From assembly GCA_031417835.1 (NCBI GenBank), contig JANOWJ010000026.1, positions 1 through 64,000 of the forward strand: DNA of 64,000 nt, in the 5' to 3' direction. This DNA comes from JADJLQ01 sp031417835. Lineage in GTDB: Bacteria; Bacteroidota; Bacteroidia; Chitinophagales; Saprospiraceae. Shown here piece after piece: positions 7,811 through 16,711 of this stretch. The notes under the pieces are model-generated. The model made no database searches. It saw only the letters and a program-made list of their open reading frames with translations, and was not told the origin of the DNA. A program made the position numbers and the translations under genes. The stretch's first letter is position 1; each line of letters begins with the position of its first letter.

Positions 7811-8863
7811 TTAATCACTTCCAAGTTTTTTTAACTGTCTTAGATGGGATGTTATAGCAGATAATATAGTTTGGTTTTCTCGATACCTTACCCCATATTC
7901 AGCAGCCGTTGTTTTTACTATTTTAGTTAGTGCAGGATAATGAGTGTGACAAATATCTGAACGCAAATGATGTATAACATGAACATTTATGCATCCAAGA
8001 AACCAATTAGCAATTGGAGATCCAGTAGCATAATCGGCCGTCGTTTCAAAAACGTGAAATACATAATTTTCATACTCATTTTTACTTTCTGGGTAATGTG
8101 TTGTATCCACAATATGTGCAGTTTGAAATGTGAACGACATGATAACTCCGATCATAAATAAAGTTAAGCAAAATGTCAAAAGTATAAAATACCAGTCAAA
8201 AGATAATAGATAAATAGGGATTATCAGCATATATAATAGATAAAAGATTTTTCCTGAAAATAATTTTATCCACTCGCTTATTGGATGATTTATGCCTTTC
8301 AGATGTACATTGTTTTTTGAAAAAAAGTATTTAAAGTCCTTTACAAACACATAATAAAAAAGATATAAGCCATAGACAAAAAAGGCATAAATATGCTGAT
8401 GTTTATGAAAGACTTTTCTTTTTTCATTGGTTGACAATCTAAATATTCCAGCAGTCTCTAATGACATATCTTCTCCATGAATATTTAGGCAAGCATGATG
8501 CCCTTGATGATGCATAAATCGCCACATATAGCTGCTTACGCCTAATAAATCATAACTGTAAGCCCAAAATTTATTTATAGTCTTATTTTTTGAAATCGCA
8601 TTATGTAAAGCGTCATGCCCTACACAAAATGAAAGGTATATATGGCTTAACCCATGAAAAAGATATAGTAATAAAAAGCACCATTTGTTATCGGTTAGTA
8701 AAAACATAGCAAAATAGGATAATATCCACCATAAAGCAGCGGTGGTTATTTTAATAATCATTACGCTATTACTTTTTATTGATATATTATTGTTGCTGAA
8801 ATATGCATTAATTCTTTGGTGAAGCGTAGTAACAAACAGAGATGAATTAGTTAAGTTCGACAT
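7811..8863 (-). CDS. Membrane fatty acid desaturase
   Basis: A 350-residue integral membrane di-iron enzyme of the fatty acid desaturase family (linoleoyl-CoA/delta-6 type by style). All three histidine boxes are visible: HDALH at 83-87, HHQGHH at 118-123 and HVIHH near residue 295. Hydrophobic spans at about 40-75 and 200-245 give the usual four-helix arrangement. It would introduce a double bond into acyl chains in the inner membrane using electrons from ferredoxin or cytochrome b5, but no fused cytochrome domain is present. The gene stands alone with gaps of over 200 bases on both sides. Its strong A/T bias compared with its neighbours at 9-13 kb hints at recent transfer. Sphingolipid or carotenoid-like substrates are alternatives. 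Confidence 0.88.
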   Translation of the reverse strand: MSNLTNSSLFVTTLHQRINAYFSNNNISIKSNSVMIIKITTAALWWILSYFAMFLLTDNKWCFLLLYLFHGLSHIYLSFCVGHDALHNAISKNKTINKFWAYSYDLLGVSSYMWRFMHHQGHHACLNIHGEDMSLETAGIFRLSTNEKRKVFHKHQHIYAFFVYGLYLFYYVFVKDFKYFFSKNNVHLKGINHPISEWIKLFSGKIFYLLYMLIIPIYLLSFDWYFILLTFCLTLFMIGVIMSFTFQTAHIVDTTHYPESKNEYENYVFHVFETTADYATGSPIANWFLGCINVHVIHHLRSDICHTHYPALTKIVKTTAAEYGVRYRENQTILSAITSHLRQLKKLGSD

Positions 8864-9084
8864 TTGAAATTGAATATTGAGAAGTTATTAAGATGTATAT
8901 CTATTTTTTTTTGCATCAAGTTCGAATTTGTCGAAGATCAATTCCTGGCCCTTAAAGGGTCGAGTAGGAATGTCGAAGTATATTCACAGTAGCAATAAAT
9001 CTGTATATACATCGAAGACTGGTGACACGAAAACCCCTTTGGGTTCTAAGTTTTACAATGAAGCTAATTCAATCAATAAAAATC

Positions 9085-10074
9085 CTACCGTTCCTGAATA
9101 ATCAACTCAATCGGCAAATGATCACTAAATCCATCTGGATTAAAATCCGCGGCTGATGGCCGGGAAAATCGAATAGGCGTATTATAATCGCCCTTGATCA
9201 ACTCCGGAAACGGAAGAATCTGGCTGGACTCAAAAAGAAAAGGGTAATTGATCGAATCAATCGTCAGCGATCGGGACACCATAAACTGATCCAGGATATT
9301 GACTTCATTGCCAAAAACATGGGTACCTAGCTTGCTATCTAAAAAAGGAAACATCGTATTAAACAACACCGGAGTTCGGGCATTTTTGACCCGCTCTACA
9401 TTGGAGGTACTGTTGAGATAGTCACATATGGATCGGTCATACGGTTGGTCGTTAAAATCCCCCATGATGACTATCGGTGGATTATCGTCATTGCGCTCGG
9501 CTTTTTTGATCTCATAGATGCGATCGATCCAGTAGCTGAGTGTCTCGCCGACCATCATCCGATAGGGCTCAGACTCAAATTTACCCCCAAGGCGCGAAGG
9601 CCAGTGATTACCTATGAGAATCAGTTCGTTTTGGCCGGCTATGGTTTTTAGGTTGACTTGAAACAAATCCCGGGTAGCTGCGCGTTTCATGATTTCTAAT
9701 GAAAAGACGCGCCCATCATCAGTATATTTGGTTTTGTCATAGATAAAGGCGATGTCGATGCCCCGTTTATCTCCAGTGTCCATATGCAAGACCTCGTAAG
9801 ACCGGTTTAACTCCTGACCCACTTTGATCATTAGTTTTTCCACCACAAATTCATTTTCAATTTCACACACCCCCAGGATATCAGGGCCCAGGCCAGTATT
9901 CATTTGTTTGATAATAGAACACAGTTGGGCGATTTTTAGATCCAGGACCGCTTCAGTCCAGCCCACCAATTCACTTTTAATGACTTTTTGGAACCATGCC
10001 GGCCTTCGCGGGGAGTCTACGACATCAAAAAGATTTTCAAGATTCCACCAGTAGATGTTGTGTTGAATAGCCAT
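9085..10074 (-). CDS. Endonuclease/exonuclease/phosphatase-fold protein
   Basis: A 329-residue protein of the EEP (DNase I-like) superfamily. Catalytic blocks in order: WWNLENLFD at the N-terminus, DILGVCEIEN (metal-binding Glu) at about 64-73, LIGNHWPSR in the middle, IVIMGDFNDQP (Asp/Asn pair) at about 203-213 and FSDHLPIEL (Asp-His) near the C-terminus. No signal peptide is seen, so it is probably cytoplasmic. Substrates in this fold range from DNA to phospholipids and inositol phosphates, and the sequence does not show which. A degraded copy of its last about 135 bases lies at 2171-2305. It is monocistronic, with a repeat-rich gap upstream. Confidence 0.85.
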   Translation of the reverse strand: MAIQHNIYWWNLENLFDVVDSPRRPAWFQKVIKSELVGWTEAVLDLKIAQLCSIIKQMNTGLGPDILGVCEIENEFVVEKLMIKVGQELNRSYEVLHMDTGDKRGIDIAFIYDKTKYTDDGRVFSLEIMKRAATRDLFQVNLKTIAGQNELILIGNHWPSRLGGKFESEPYRMMVGETLSYWIDRIYEIKKAERNDDNPPIVIMGDFNDQPYDRSICDYLNSTSNVERVKNARTPVLFNTMFPFLDSKLGTHVFGNEVNILDQFMVSRSLTIDSINYPFLFESSQILPFPELIKGDYNTPIRFSRPSAADFNPDGFSDHLPIELIIQER

Positions 10075-10140
10075 GAGCAGACTTTGTTTTGATAACAGTG
10101 TAATAAAAATACAAATAGTCGCTTCAATCCTAATGATTTA

Positions 10141-10573
10141 AGGTTCTTTACATTTTTGAGTACTTGAATTCAGCACTAAACACAGCGTAGCGTAGAAAGC
10201 CTTATAAAGGGGTACAAAGCGGATTTACTAAAAAAATCACAGAATTGCGAAGCAATTTCCCTCTGTGCCCTTGTGAATTACACTCTTCTTTAATTTTTGA
10301 GTACCTGAATTCAGCACTAAACACATAGGAACATTAGATTTTGTGAGGCATCACATAGAAAAGCCTTATAAAGGGTACATAGCGGATTTACTAAAAAAAA
10401 TCTCAGAATTGCGAAGCAATTTCCTTTTGTGTCTTTGTGTATTACACTCATATTTAATTTTCTATGTGATGCCTGACTATCTCTATGTCACTATGTGTTT
10501 AACAATGAAGTATTTAGCAAATGGGATTTGAAAAATGAAAAGAGTACGGATATATGCGATGAGCCTGATTTAA
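10141..10573. repeat. Dispersed intergenic repeat, copy 1 (two tandem subunits)
   Basis: Subunits start at about 10153 and 10294 and share TTGAGTAC and CTGAATTCAGCACTAAACAC. They also share GCCTTATAAAGG, GGATTTACTAAAA, AGAATTGCGAAGCAATTTCC and TTACACTC. The whole block reappears in inverse orientation at 57620-57938. GAAATTGCTTCGCAATTC forms a hairpin in each copy. No coding potential is seen. The block fills the gap between the nuclease-fold gene and mtgA. Confidence 0.85.
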
Positions 10574-10674
10574 CTCCACACAGCACCGGATCGCAAATTA
10601 CCTAATTGTTAACCAGATGGACTTGGCCAATCCATAGGGCTTAACTAGATTTGAGTTATTATTATTAAGCTCCA

Positions 10675-11625
10675 TTGACTCCACTTCGTCTTCCAGCATT
10701 AATTCAAAAAATTATAAACCTCAGACTCGGGGATCAGCAGCTCTGGAGTAGAGCGAGAAAGGTGATGACCTTATTGATGGTATTTCAATTGGTGTTGTTT
10801 TCCTGGATCTATATCCCGGAATTATCTGGACGATGGGCAGATATCTCCCCTTTGCTGAGTACGGTTTTAGTAGCCAGCCTTGTTTTGGTGGTATTGGTGA
10901 TGGTATATTATAAGTGGTTTGATCGTATACCTATATTGCATAAGATTATTGGCTATGGCAGCAGAGTCTTTATTATATTCTATTTATTGCAATGGTTTTT
11001 TTTGGTATTATACTGGATTATATTGCCCCCATTGACATGCACTCAGCTAGGCAGCATCATGGGGGGCTATGGTTTGCGCCGGGACTATGTCGCCTATGAT
11101 CAGATCAGTGCTCATATGAAGCTAGCGGTATTGGCGAGCGAAGATCAACTGTTTACGGATCATGACGGATTTGATGTCAAGTCGATCAAGTTGGCCTTAA
11201 AATACAACAAACGCAAACCCGGCAAGACGCGAGGAGCCAGTACCATCAGTCAGCAGACGGCTAAAAATGTTTTTTTATGGCAAGGCCGCAATTTTATCCG
11301 CAAAGGTCTCGAAGTGTATTTTACATTTATGATAGAGACCTTCTGGAGCAAACGCACGATATTATCCAGATATCTCAATGTGATCGAAATGGGTCCTGGT
11401 ATTTTTGGGGTACAAGCCGCTGCGAAAGTCAATTTTAATAAAGCCGCCAAAGATCTTACCCGAGCCGAGGCGGCGATGATCGCTGCTTGCCTGCCCAGCC
11501 CAAAACGATATACCCTCAAACCCATGAGTCGATATGTGCAGTCCAGATATGATGACATCATGGTACAGATGAATAATTTAGAATCAGATCCAGATGTCGC
11601 CAAGTTGATCGGTTCTAAAAAATAG
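10675..11625 (+). CDS. mtgA: Monofunctional peptidoglycan glycosyltransferase
   Basis: A GT51 family enzyme that polymerises lipid II into glycan strands at the inner membrane. The catalytic motifs are present: SEDQLFTDHDGFD with the catalytic Glu at about residue 152, GASTISQQTAKNVFL, and RYLNVIEMGPGIFGVQAAA. There is no transpeptidase domain, which makes it the MtgA type. The N-terminus is unusual. Instead of one anchor there are about three hydrophobic segments between residues 25 and 125 before the usual IILPPLT entry. The frame opens with TTG at 10675; the first ATG in frame is about 30 codons later, inside the first hydrophobic region, so the start is uncertain. The product ends at 11625 and no gene is coupled to it. 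Confidence 0.88.
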   Translation: MTPLRLPALIQKIINLRLGDQQLWSRARKVMTLLMVFQLVLFSWIYIPELSGRWADISPLLSTVLVASLVLVVLVMVYYKWFDRIPILHKIIGYGSRVFIIFYLLQWFFLVLYWIILPPLTCTQLGSIMGGYGLRRDYVAYDQISAHMKLAVLASEDQLFTDHDGFDVKSIKLALKYNKRKPGKTRGASTISQQTAKNVFLWQGRNFIRKGLEVYFTFMIETFWSKRTILSRYLNVIEMGPGIFGVQAAAKVNFNKAAKDLTRAEAAMIAACLPSPKRYTLKPMSRYVQSRYDDIMVQMNNLESDPDVAKLIGSKK

Positions 11626-11751
11626 CGGCTCACCAGTTCTTTTTTTGCGAATACATGGCCATAAAGCAGTGCTTAAGGTTCGAGTTTTCTTAATAAAAAC
11701 TTAAACCAACGAGGGCAAAGTCTTATAAAAAGAAATCAATGAAACATTATT

Positions 11752-11759
11752 TACATTTG
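11752..11759 (+). promoter_or_regulatory. Bacteroidota -7 box (TACATTTG)
   Basis: TACATTTG matches the TAnnTTTG -7 element of Bacteroidota promoters and lies 25 bases before the ATG of the DUF2147 gene. No clear TTTG -33 box is seen. Confidence 0.45.
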
Positions 11760-11784
11760 CACGTTTTTTAAAAAAAACAAATCA

Positions 11785-12207
11785 ATGAAGTATATCATAG
11801 TTCTATTCAGTGTGCTGGGGTTTTTGCCATCAATAGGTCAATCTGTTTTAGGTACCTGGAAGACTGTAGATGACCGGGATGGTGCGGAAAAATCCTATGT
11901 AGATGTGTATGAACAAAAGGGTATGGTATACGGCAAAATCACCAAACTGCTCAAAGATCCCGAAGATAAAACGTGTGACCGATGTAAAGGCGATCGCAAA
12001 GACAAACCGCTCATGGGCATGGTCGTCATCGAAGCGTTGGCTAAAAATCAAGAACAATATAATGGTGGTCGCATCTTTGATCCGGTCTCGGGCAATGATT
12101 ATGGCTGTAGCGTCTGGATAGAACCCGGCAAACCCAATGAATTAAAAGTACGGGGAAAACATTGGTCGGGTATATACAGGACCCAGACCTGGTATCGGGT
12201 GATGTAA
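11785..12207 (+). CDS. Exported DUF2147 family protein
   Basis: A 140-residue small secreted protein. An N-terminal signal peptide (hydrophobic to about residue 18, cleavage near SIG-QSV) precedes the DUF2147 domain, a small beta-barrel. Hallmarks are the opening VLGTWKTVDD, YVDVYEQKGMVYGKITKL, and C-terminal GGRIFDPVSGNDYGCSVW...RGKHWSGIYRTQTWYR. A CDRCKGDRKDKP insert contains the two cysteines often seen in the family. It is probably periplasmic. The function of the family is not established; a lipid-binding role has been suggested on structural grounds. It converges with the symporter gene 30 bases further on. Confidence 0.88.
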   Translation: MKYIIVLFSVLGFLPSIGQSVLGTWKTVDDRDGAEKSYVDVYEQKGMVYGKITKLLKDPEDKTCDRCKGDRKDKPLMGMVVIEALAKNQEQYNGGRIFDPVSGNDYGCSVWIEPGKPNELKVRGKHWSGIYRTQTWYRVM

Positions 12208-12237
12208 GGAAATGTCAAGGCTGGTATCAAACACCAA

Positions 12238-13605
12238 TCAATGACCCGCCACCGACTCCCCTTCCCATTTAGCAACCACTGCCGTAGCTAGACAGTTACC
12301 CATAAGATTAGTCGCGGTACGACCCATATCCATCAAAGCATCTATACCCAGTATGATAAAAATGGGTTCGGTAGGTAAGTTAAATGAGACCGCCGTACCC
12401 ATCAGGATGACCAGCGATGCCCGGGCTACTCCGGCCACCCCCTTGCTGGAAAGCATCAGCGTCAACATCATCACGATCTGCTCCCCGACGGTGAGATCTA
12501 TTTTGGCTGCCTGAGCGACAAACACCAAGGCAAGGCTGAGATACAAGGTACTACCATCAAGATTAAAACTAAATCCGGTAGGCAATACAAACGATACGAT
12601 TTTGCGCGGTAGGCCATAGCCTTCAAGTGCTTTCATAGCATGAGGTAACGCTGCCTCTGAGCTTGCCGTAGCAAAGGCTAATAATACAGGCTCGGAAATA
12701 GCAGTTAGAAATTTTTTAATAGGAAGCTTGATGTATAAGGCGATCGGAAGAAACACGCCAAAGATCAAAACAGCCAATGCTGCATATAATGTAGCTAAGA
12801 GCAAAAACAAGTTTTTTAAGATATCAAAGCCCATCTTGCCTATCGTATATGCCAAGGCCGCACCTACCGCAAAAGGGGCCAGATACATCACCAGATTAGT
12901 GAATTTAAACATCACCTCCGACAGACTTTCACACCAGTTGAGCATAGTATCTTTAGCCTTAGAGTTTTTGACCATCGATAGCCCTAACCCAAACAGCACA
13001 CTGAAAACTACAATCTGCAATACCTGGCCTTCGGCGACGGCTTTAGCGATGTTTTCGGGAAAGGAATGTAATATGATTTGTTGCCAGGATTGTTTAGCTA
13101 TTTCGACCTGCGGAGCAGTGTCAGCACCAGTAAGGTCGATACCGACACCCGCTTTGCTGATGTTGATCGCGATCAATCCGATGATCAAGGCGATCGTCGT
13201 CACGATCTCAAAATAAACCAAGGACTTCCAGCCCATACGGCCAACTTGCTTCATATCGGCGTGCCCAGCGATACCCACGACCAGCGTTGAAAACAAAAGT
13301 GGCGCTATGATGGTCTTGATCATCCTCAAAAAGATATCGCTGATGACTTTAAGATTAGCACCTACACTCGGCCAGTCATGGCCTATCTCCGCACCGATCA
13401 CCATCGATAAAAAAATCCAGGTGGTCAGGTTTTGTTTTTTGATGCCATAGGCGATCAAAGCCAGAAGAGTCATCCACCTCAGGCTGGTCAGAAAGCCAGG
13501 ATGTAAGAAGCCCGGACTGAGCAAGTGGATACTATGTGTCACCACCACGACGGTCAAAAGGCCCAGAATCACAGTCAGGATTTGTTTTATGCTCCACGAA
13601 TTCAT
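12238..13605 (-). CDS. Dicarboxylate/amino acid:cation symporter (DAACS family)
   Basis: A 455-residue inner-membrane transporter of the GltP/DctA fold that takes up C4-dicarboxylates, glutamate or aspartate with Na+ or H+. Hydrophobic helices occur throughout. The family signature is visible: the serine-rich hairpin LAFATASSEAALPHAMKAL, the FVLPTGFSFNLDGSTLYLS re-entrant motif, SSKGVAGVARAS, and GIDALMDMGRTATNLMGNCLA (the D-x-x-x-D-x-x-R-T-x-x-N box). The N-terminus is about 40 residues longer than in E. coli GltP, with two extra hydrophobic stretches. Arg at the position RTATN is seen in both glutamate and dicarboxylate carriers, so the substrate is undecided. It has no operon partner. Confidence 0.9.
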   Translation of the reverse strand: MNSWSIKQILTVILGLLTVVVVTHSIHLLSPGFLHPGFLTSLRWMTLLALIAYGIKKQNLTTWIFLSMVIGAEIGHDWPSVGANLKVISDIFLRMIKTIIAPLLFSTLVVGIAGHADMKQVGRMGWKSLVYFEIVTTIALIIGLIAINISKAGVGIDLTGADTAPQVEIAKQSWQQIILHSFPENIAKAVAEGQVLQIVVFSVLFGLGLSMVKNSKAKDTMLNWCESLSEVMFKFTNLVMYLAPFAVGAALAYTIGKMGFDILKNLFLLLATLYAALAVLIFGVFLPIALYIKLPIKKFLTAISEPVLLAFATASSEAALPHAMKALEGYGLPRKIVSFVLPTGFSFNLDGSTLYLSLALVFVAQAAKIDLTVGEQIVMMLTLMLSSKGVAGVARASLVILMGTAVSFNLPTEPIFIILGIDALMDMGRTATNLMGNCLATAVVAKWEGESVAGH

Positions 13606-13801
13606 ACACTAGAATGATTTATAGCTCTAACATACACTGATTTTGGTGAAAAATCGAAAGCGGGCTGATCTGGGGAGATAATTTTGAAAAGACCCGTATC
13701 CTGGAGAAGAATAAAAACAGGAGTCTTGGGGATGATACTTTTCTTTGACGGAGAAAAAGGTTTTCGTTAATCAGACTATAGGTTACCCGGTGAATCGTAC
13801 A

Positions 13802-15058
13802 TCACATCGAATTTTTATTTTTTAATGCTTTACTGATTTCATCTCTAGTGTGATTGGCGATCATGGCTTGATCCGCATACACATTCCATCGAGACAGGAC
13901 GGACCGTACCGCGTCAATAATCTGAGCAAGACCTTGTACACCAAAGTGAGTAGCTAGTTTGTTGAGATGTTCTTTGCCCGGGTTTTTGCTTTCTCCAGCC
14001 ACCATCGTGCTGTGGTGTCCGTAGGTAGAATAAGAAAAAGTGAGATCATACGATGGTGAAAGTTGCCACTCCCCTTTGTCATTCATCAGAAACGCAACAT
14101 TTTTGCTATGATCATCCAGATTGTGACTGTATACATTGAACGTGGCTAATCGTAATATTTTTTCATATGCAACGACACTTTTTTCCAATCTGAAGGTAGC
14201 GTCCATCAAATGACCATAATCCAACATACTTAATCTAAAATTGTCATGTAATAATCCTGCGGCAGAATGCATATGCAACCTTTTTTTTCCGTCCCGATCA
14301 AACCGTTTCGTTCCAAAATAATATTTACCAGATTCACTTTTGAATAACCGACACGGGCTCATAATCAGGCCAGCATCTAGTGCCATCAGATAATAAGCAT
14401 ACTCTATTTTTGCCAAATCATCATGATCCTGCGCGGATGAAAATTTTATAATCCAGGGTTCGAAGTTTGAAGGTAGATTTTGGGGACCATAATGTATTTT
14501 ATCTTGGGAGGCATCATAACCTATATTTATTTTAGGCCTCGCTCCACCCGAGCTTCCGCACAACAGGAACAACTGATCTAAATAAATGGATTGTTGATCA
14601 AACAAAATTTTTTGAGTTTCAACCGCATAATCATCTAAATCAAAAAGGGGCACGAACTCCGCATCTTGTTCCATCATAGGTTGATAGATCAGTGCTCCTG
14701 GTCCAGATATCCCCGTAATGGCCAATCGGTGCAATGGGTTGATGTCTGCAAGATTTAACCCGGATGAAATTATTTTCCGATCCATCAATAGCCTTCCCCA
14801 ACCATCGGGCAAGGAATCATTGAACACGCCAAAAATCCCATCGAAGATTTGAGTTTCTACTTTTTGAATCGCAGCGGATAATGGTAATTTAAAAGGTGAG
14901 ATTTCAATACCCAAGTCAATAAAGGGTTGAAAATATTTGAAATAGATATCGACGCGATCTCTGACGAGCTCTCCTACTGCAATTATTTTTTCACCAAATT
15001 GTAAGGAAACTTTGATTTTTCCAATTTGTATGAGAGCGTGAAGATCTATTCGTTTCAT
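13802..15058 (-). CDS. hipA: HipA-like serine/threonine kinase toxin
   Basis: A 418-residue HipA-family kinase, the toxin of a type II module. Features: an N-terminal barrel with FNDSLPDGWGRLLMD, the glycine-rich loop GSSGGARPKINIG at about 167-179, the adenine-region EPWIIKFSS, FGTKRFDRDG, the catalytic loop NVYSHNLDDHSKNVAF at about 315-330 and the metal-binding LSPSYDLTFSY. E. coli HipA phosphorylates glutamyl-tRNA synthetase and causes dormancy. The target here is unknown, and the protein is slightly closer in length to HipT/HipA variants (418 versus 440). Its start ATG overlaps the stop of hipB in ATGA, so translation is coupled and the antitoxin is made first. Confidence 0.9.
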   Translation of the reverse strand: MKRIDLHALIQIGKIKVSLQFGEKIIAVGELVRDRVDIYFKYFQPFIDLGIEISPFKLPLSAAIQKVETQIFDGIFGVFNDSLPDGWGRLLMDRKIISSGLNLADINPLHRLAITGISGPGALIYQPMMEQDAEFVPLFDLDDYAVETQKILFDQQSIYLDQLFLLCGSSGGARPKINIGYDASQDKIHYGPQNLPSNFEPWIIKFSSAQDHDDLAKIEYAYYLMALDAGLIMSPCRLFKSESGKYYFGTKRFDRDGKKRLHMHSAAGLLHDNFRLSMLDYGHLMDATFRLEKSVVAYEKILRLATFNVYSHNLDDHSKNVAFLMNDKGEWQLSPSYDLTFSYSTYGHHSTMVAGESKNPGKEHLNKLATHFGVQGLAQIIDAVRSVLSRWNVYADQAMIANHTRDEISKALKNKNSM

Positions 15059-15336
15059 CCGTGGGTACTAAATAATTTCTCAAGGTGGCTCATGTCTTTT
15101 TGGGGTAATAAGATGTGATCAAAGCCATCTAATCGGTTGAGCACATGGGCCAATTTTAATAACGAGATATAGGATATTTGACCCGTACGTTCAAATCGTT
15201 TAAGACTGCCCAGAGAAACGCCTGATCGTACTGCAAGTTCTGATTGAGAATAACCGACTTGTTTGCGCAAGGTCTTTAGTTTAGCACTTGTTTCAGCTAA
15301 AACTTCTGAGGGTATTTTTTGAATGGAATAGGACAT
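15055..15336 (-). CDS. hipB: HipB-like HTH antitoxin
   Basis: A 93-residue Xre-type DNA-binding protein. The helix-turn-helix is VGYSQSELAVRSGVSLGSLK, about residues 21-40, followed by RFERTGQISYISLLKLAHVL. I place the start at the ATG at 15336 (MSYSIQ). A longer frame runs up to 15546, but its extra N-terminus is not antitoxin-like and would cover the putative operator repeats. It should neutralise HipA and autorepress the operon by binding the repeats at 15340-15397. The start lies just 1-5 bases from the nearest repeat, so RNA polymerase or ribosome occlusion is plausible. The ATGA overlap with hipA sets the ratio of the two products. Confidence 0.88.
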   Translation of the reverse strand: MSYSIQKIPSEVLAETSAKLKTLRKQVGYSQSELAVRSGVSLGSLKRFERTGQISYISLLKLAHVLNRLDGFDHILLPQKDMSHLEKLFSTHG

Positions 15337-15339
15337 TTT

Positions 15340-15397
15340 GGCTATTATATTGGCTAAATATACGAAAAATGATATAAAAAAGCTAATATATTGGCTA
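15340..15397 (-). promoter_or_regulatory. Putative HipB operator repeats
   Basis: The 11-mer TATATTGGCTA occurs twice, at 15346-15356 and 15387-15397, 41 bases (about four helical turns) apart, with a further GGCTAT at 15340-15345. The second copy lies in a near-palindrome, AGCTAATATATTGGCT. The location directly upstream of hipB matches the multi-operator arrangement of known hipBA promoters. Confidence 0.6.
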
Positions 15398-15679
15398 GTA
15401 TAACTTTTCAATAAGGTGAACTTTTTTGGAAAAAACGAGCTAGGTTCAAAGCTGGGATAAGAAATCAATCCGTTACAAACATTATATTTAGTTGAATGAC
15501 TTGCTCCTGTAATGAAATGAACATATCTTTGTATTCGACAGTACACACCACGCTACCCGTCAGCTCAGCGTCTCAGGGTGTGTCTTTTGCTAGATTATTT
15601 CATACTTTAGTATATAAAGAAAACGCGGTTGCCTTGCCTCTCTACGAGGCACACTTGGTGACCCATTTAAGATAACAGT

Positions 15680-15725
15680 ACCCGTCCTGCATACCGTAAG
15701 ATCTGCAGGCGGGTCATTCTTTTTT
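15680..15725 (+). terminator. Terminator-like hairpin in the leader of the abi gene
   Basis: ACCCG-T-CCTGCA at 15680-15691 pairs with TGCAGG-CGGGT at 15704-15714 (11 base pairs, one bulge, 12-base loop) and is followed by TTCTTTTTT at 15717-15725. The next base group is AGGGG and the abi ATG at 15733. No plus-strand gene ends upstream, so it is placed to control abi itself. Confidence 0.5.
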
Positions 15726-15732
15726 AGGGGTT

Positions 15733-16632
15733 ATGGCAAATAAAGAGCACAAAACGATAGCAGATCAAATAGCTCTACTTAAAAGTCGAGGAATGGCTTT
15801 TAAAGATGAAGTTCAAGCAGCTTCCTTACTTCAGAATATAAGTTACTATAGACTCAAAGGATATTGGTGGGATATGCAATCAGATCATATCATACATCAA
15901 TTTTTTCCAAATACTATATTTGAAGATGTATTAGATAGGTACACTTTTGATAGACATCTTCGAATAATTCTTTTTGATGCAATCGAAAGAATAGAAATAG
16001 GTCTTCGCACAATAATGATATATTTTCTTTCTGAGGTATACGGTCCCCTATGGTATCTTAACAGCTTAATCGTAACTAATTCTTTACTGCATCAAACACA
16101 TCTAGGAGAATTGCAAGCTGAATTTGCAAGAAGTCAGGAAACATTTGCAATAAATCATCGTAATAATAGAGTCAATGAAGATCCCGATGTATGGATCATA
16201 TTAGAGGTCGCTTCTATGGGCACATTATCAAAAATATATAAAAATCTTCATCATCAACTCCCTGAAAAATCAAAAATTGCAAACGAAATGGGATTGAATT
16301 TACAAAATGAACTAAGCAGCTGGTTAGAAGCAATTACCTATACCAGAAATATTGTAGCCCATCATTCAAGGCTGTGGAGTAGAAATATGGTAAGAAAACC
16401 AATGAAAATTGTCAATCCAAAATTTACTTGGTTGCAAAATGCATTGACTCCAGTACAAGAAAAAAAAATTTTCCCTATCATCAGTGCCATGATATACTTA
16501 TGTAATGTCATCACACCAGGGCACCATATTAAGACGAGGCTTTTAGATTTAATCTATAATAATCCTGATATACCCATATACAAGATTGGATTTTTGAACA
16601 ACTGGCATAAAGAACCCTTATGGCAGAAATAG
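15733..16632 (+). CDS. Abi_2 (AbiD/AbiF-like) abortive infection protein
   Basis: A 299-residue protein of the Abi_2 family, which lets phage-infected cells die or stall. The N-terminus has the family opening TIADQIALLKSRGM with LLQNISYYRLKGYW and the core RYTFDRHLRIILFDAIERIEIGLRTIM. Near residue 210 is TYTRNIVAHHSRLWSR, whose R-x4-H (RNIVAH) is the HEPN ribonuclease signature. By analogy the product is probably an RNA-cutting effector, possibly triggered by a phage component or acting with an RNA partner. It lies next to hipBA but divergently. A hairpin with a T-run lies immediately before its start, which suggests tight control. Spacing to the next gene is 80 bases and convergent. Confidence 0.85.
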   Translation: MANKEHKTIADQIALLKSRGMAFKDEVQAASLLQNISYYRLKGYWWDMQSDHIIHQFFPNTIFEDVLDRYTFDRHLRIILFDAIERIEIGLRTIMIYFLSEVYGPLWYLNSLIVTNSLLHQTHLGELQAEFARSQETFAINHRNNRVNEDPDVWIILEVASMGTLSKIYKNLHHQLPEKSKIANEMGLNLQNELSSWLEAITYTRNIVAHHSRLWSRNMVRKPMKIVNPKFTWLQNALTPVQEKKIFPIISAMIYLCNVITPGHHIKTRLLDLIYNNPDIPIYKIGFLNNWHKEPLWQK

Positions 16633-16711
16633 AAAAAAAGGAACTTACCTACTTAAACATCTCCGAAAAGCAAGTCCTCAAAGTCTACTAAATAAGGGGA
16701 CTTGAATAAAA

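Noticed and set aside
8928..8978. Repeat of TGTCGAAG with a nearby inverted AGGAAT/ATTCCT
   Set aside because: Pairing is imperfect and short, and no second copy was found in the window, so I do not call it an element.
12728..13216. A 162-codon frame on the plus strand
   Set aside because: It lies entirely inside the symporter gene on the other strand, whose membrane motifs are unmistakable.
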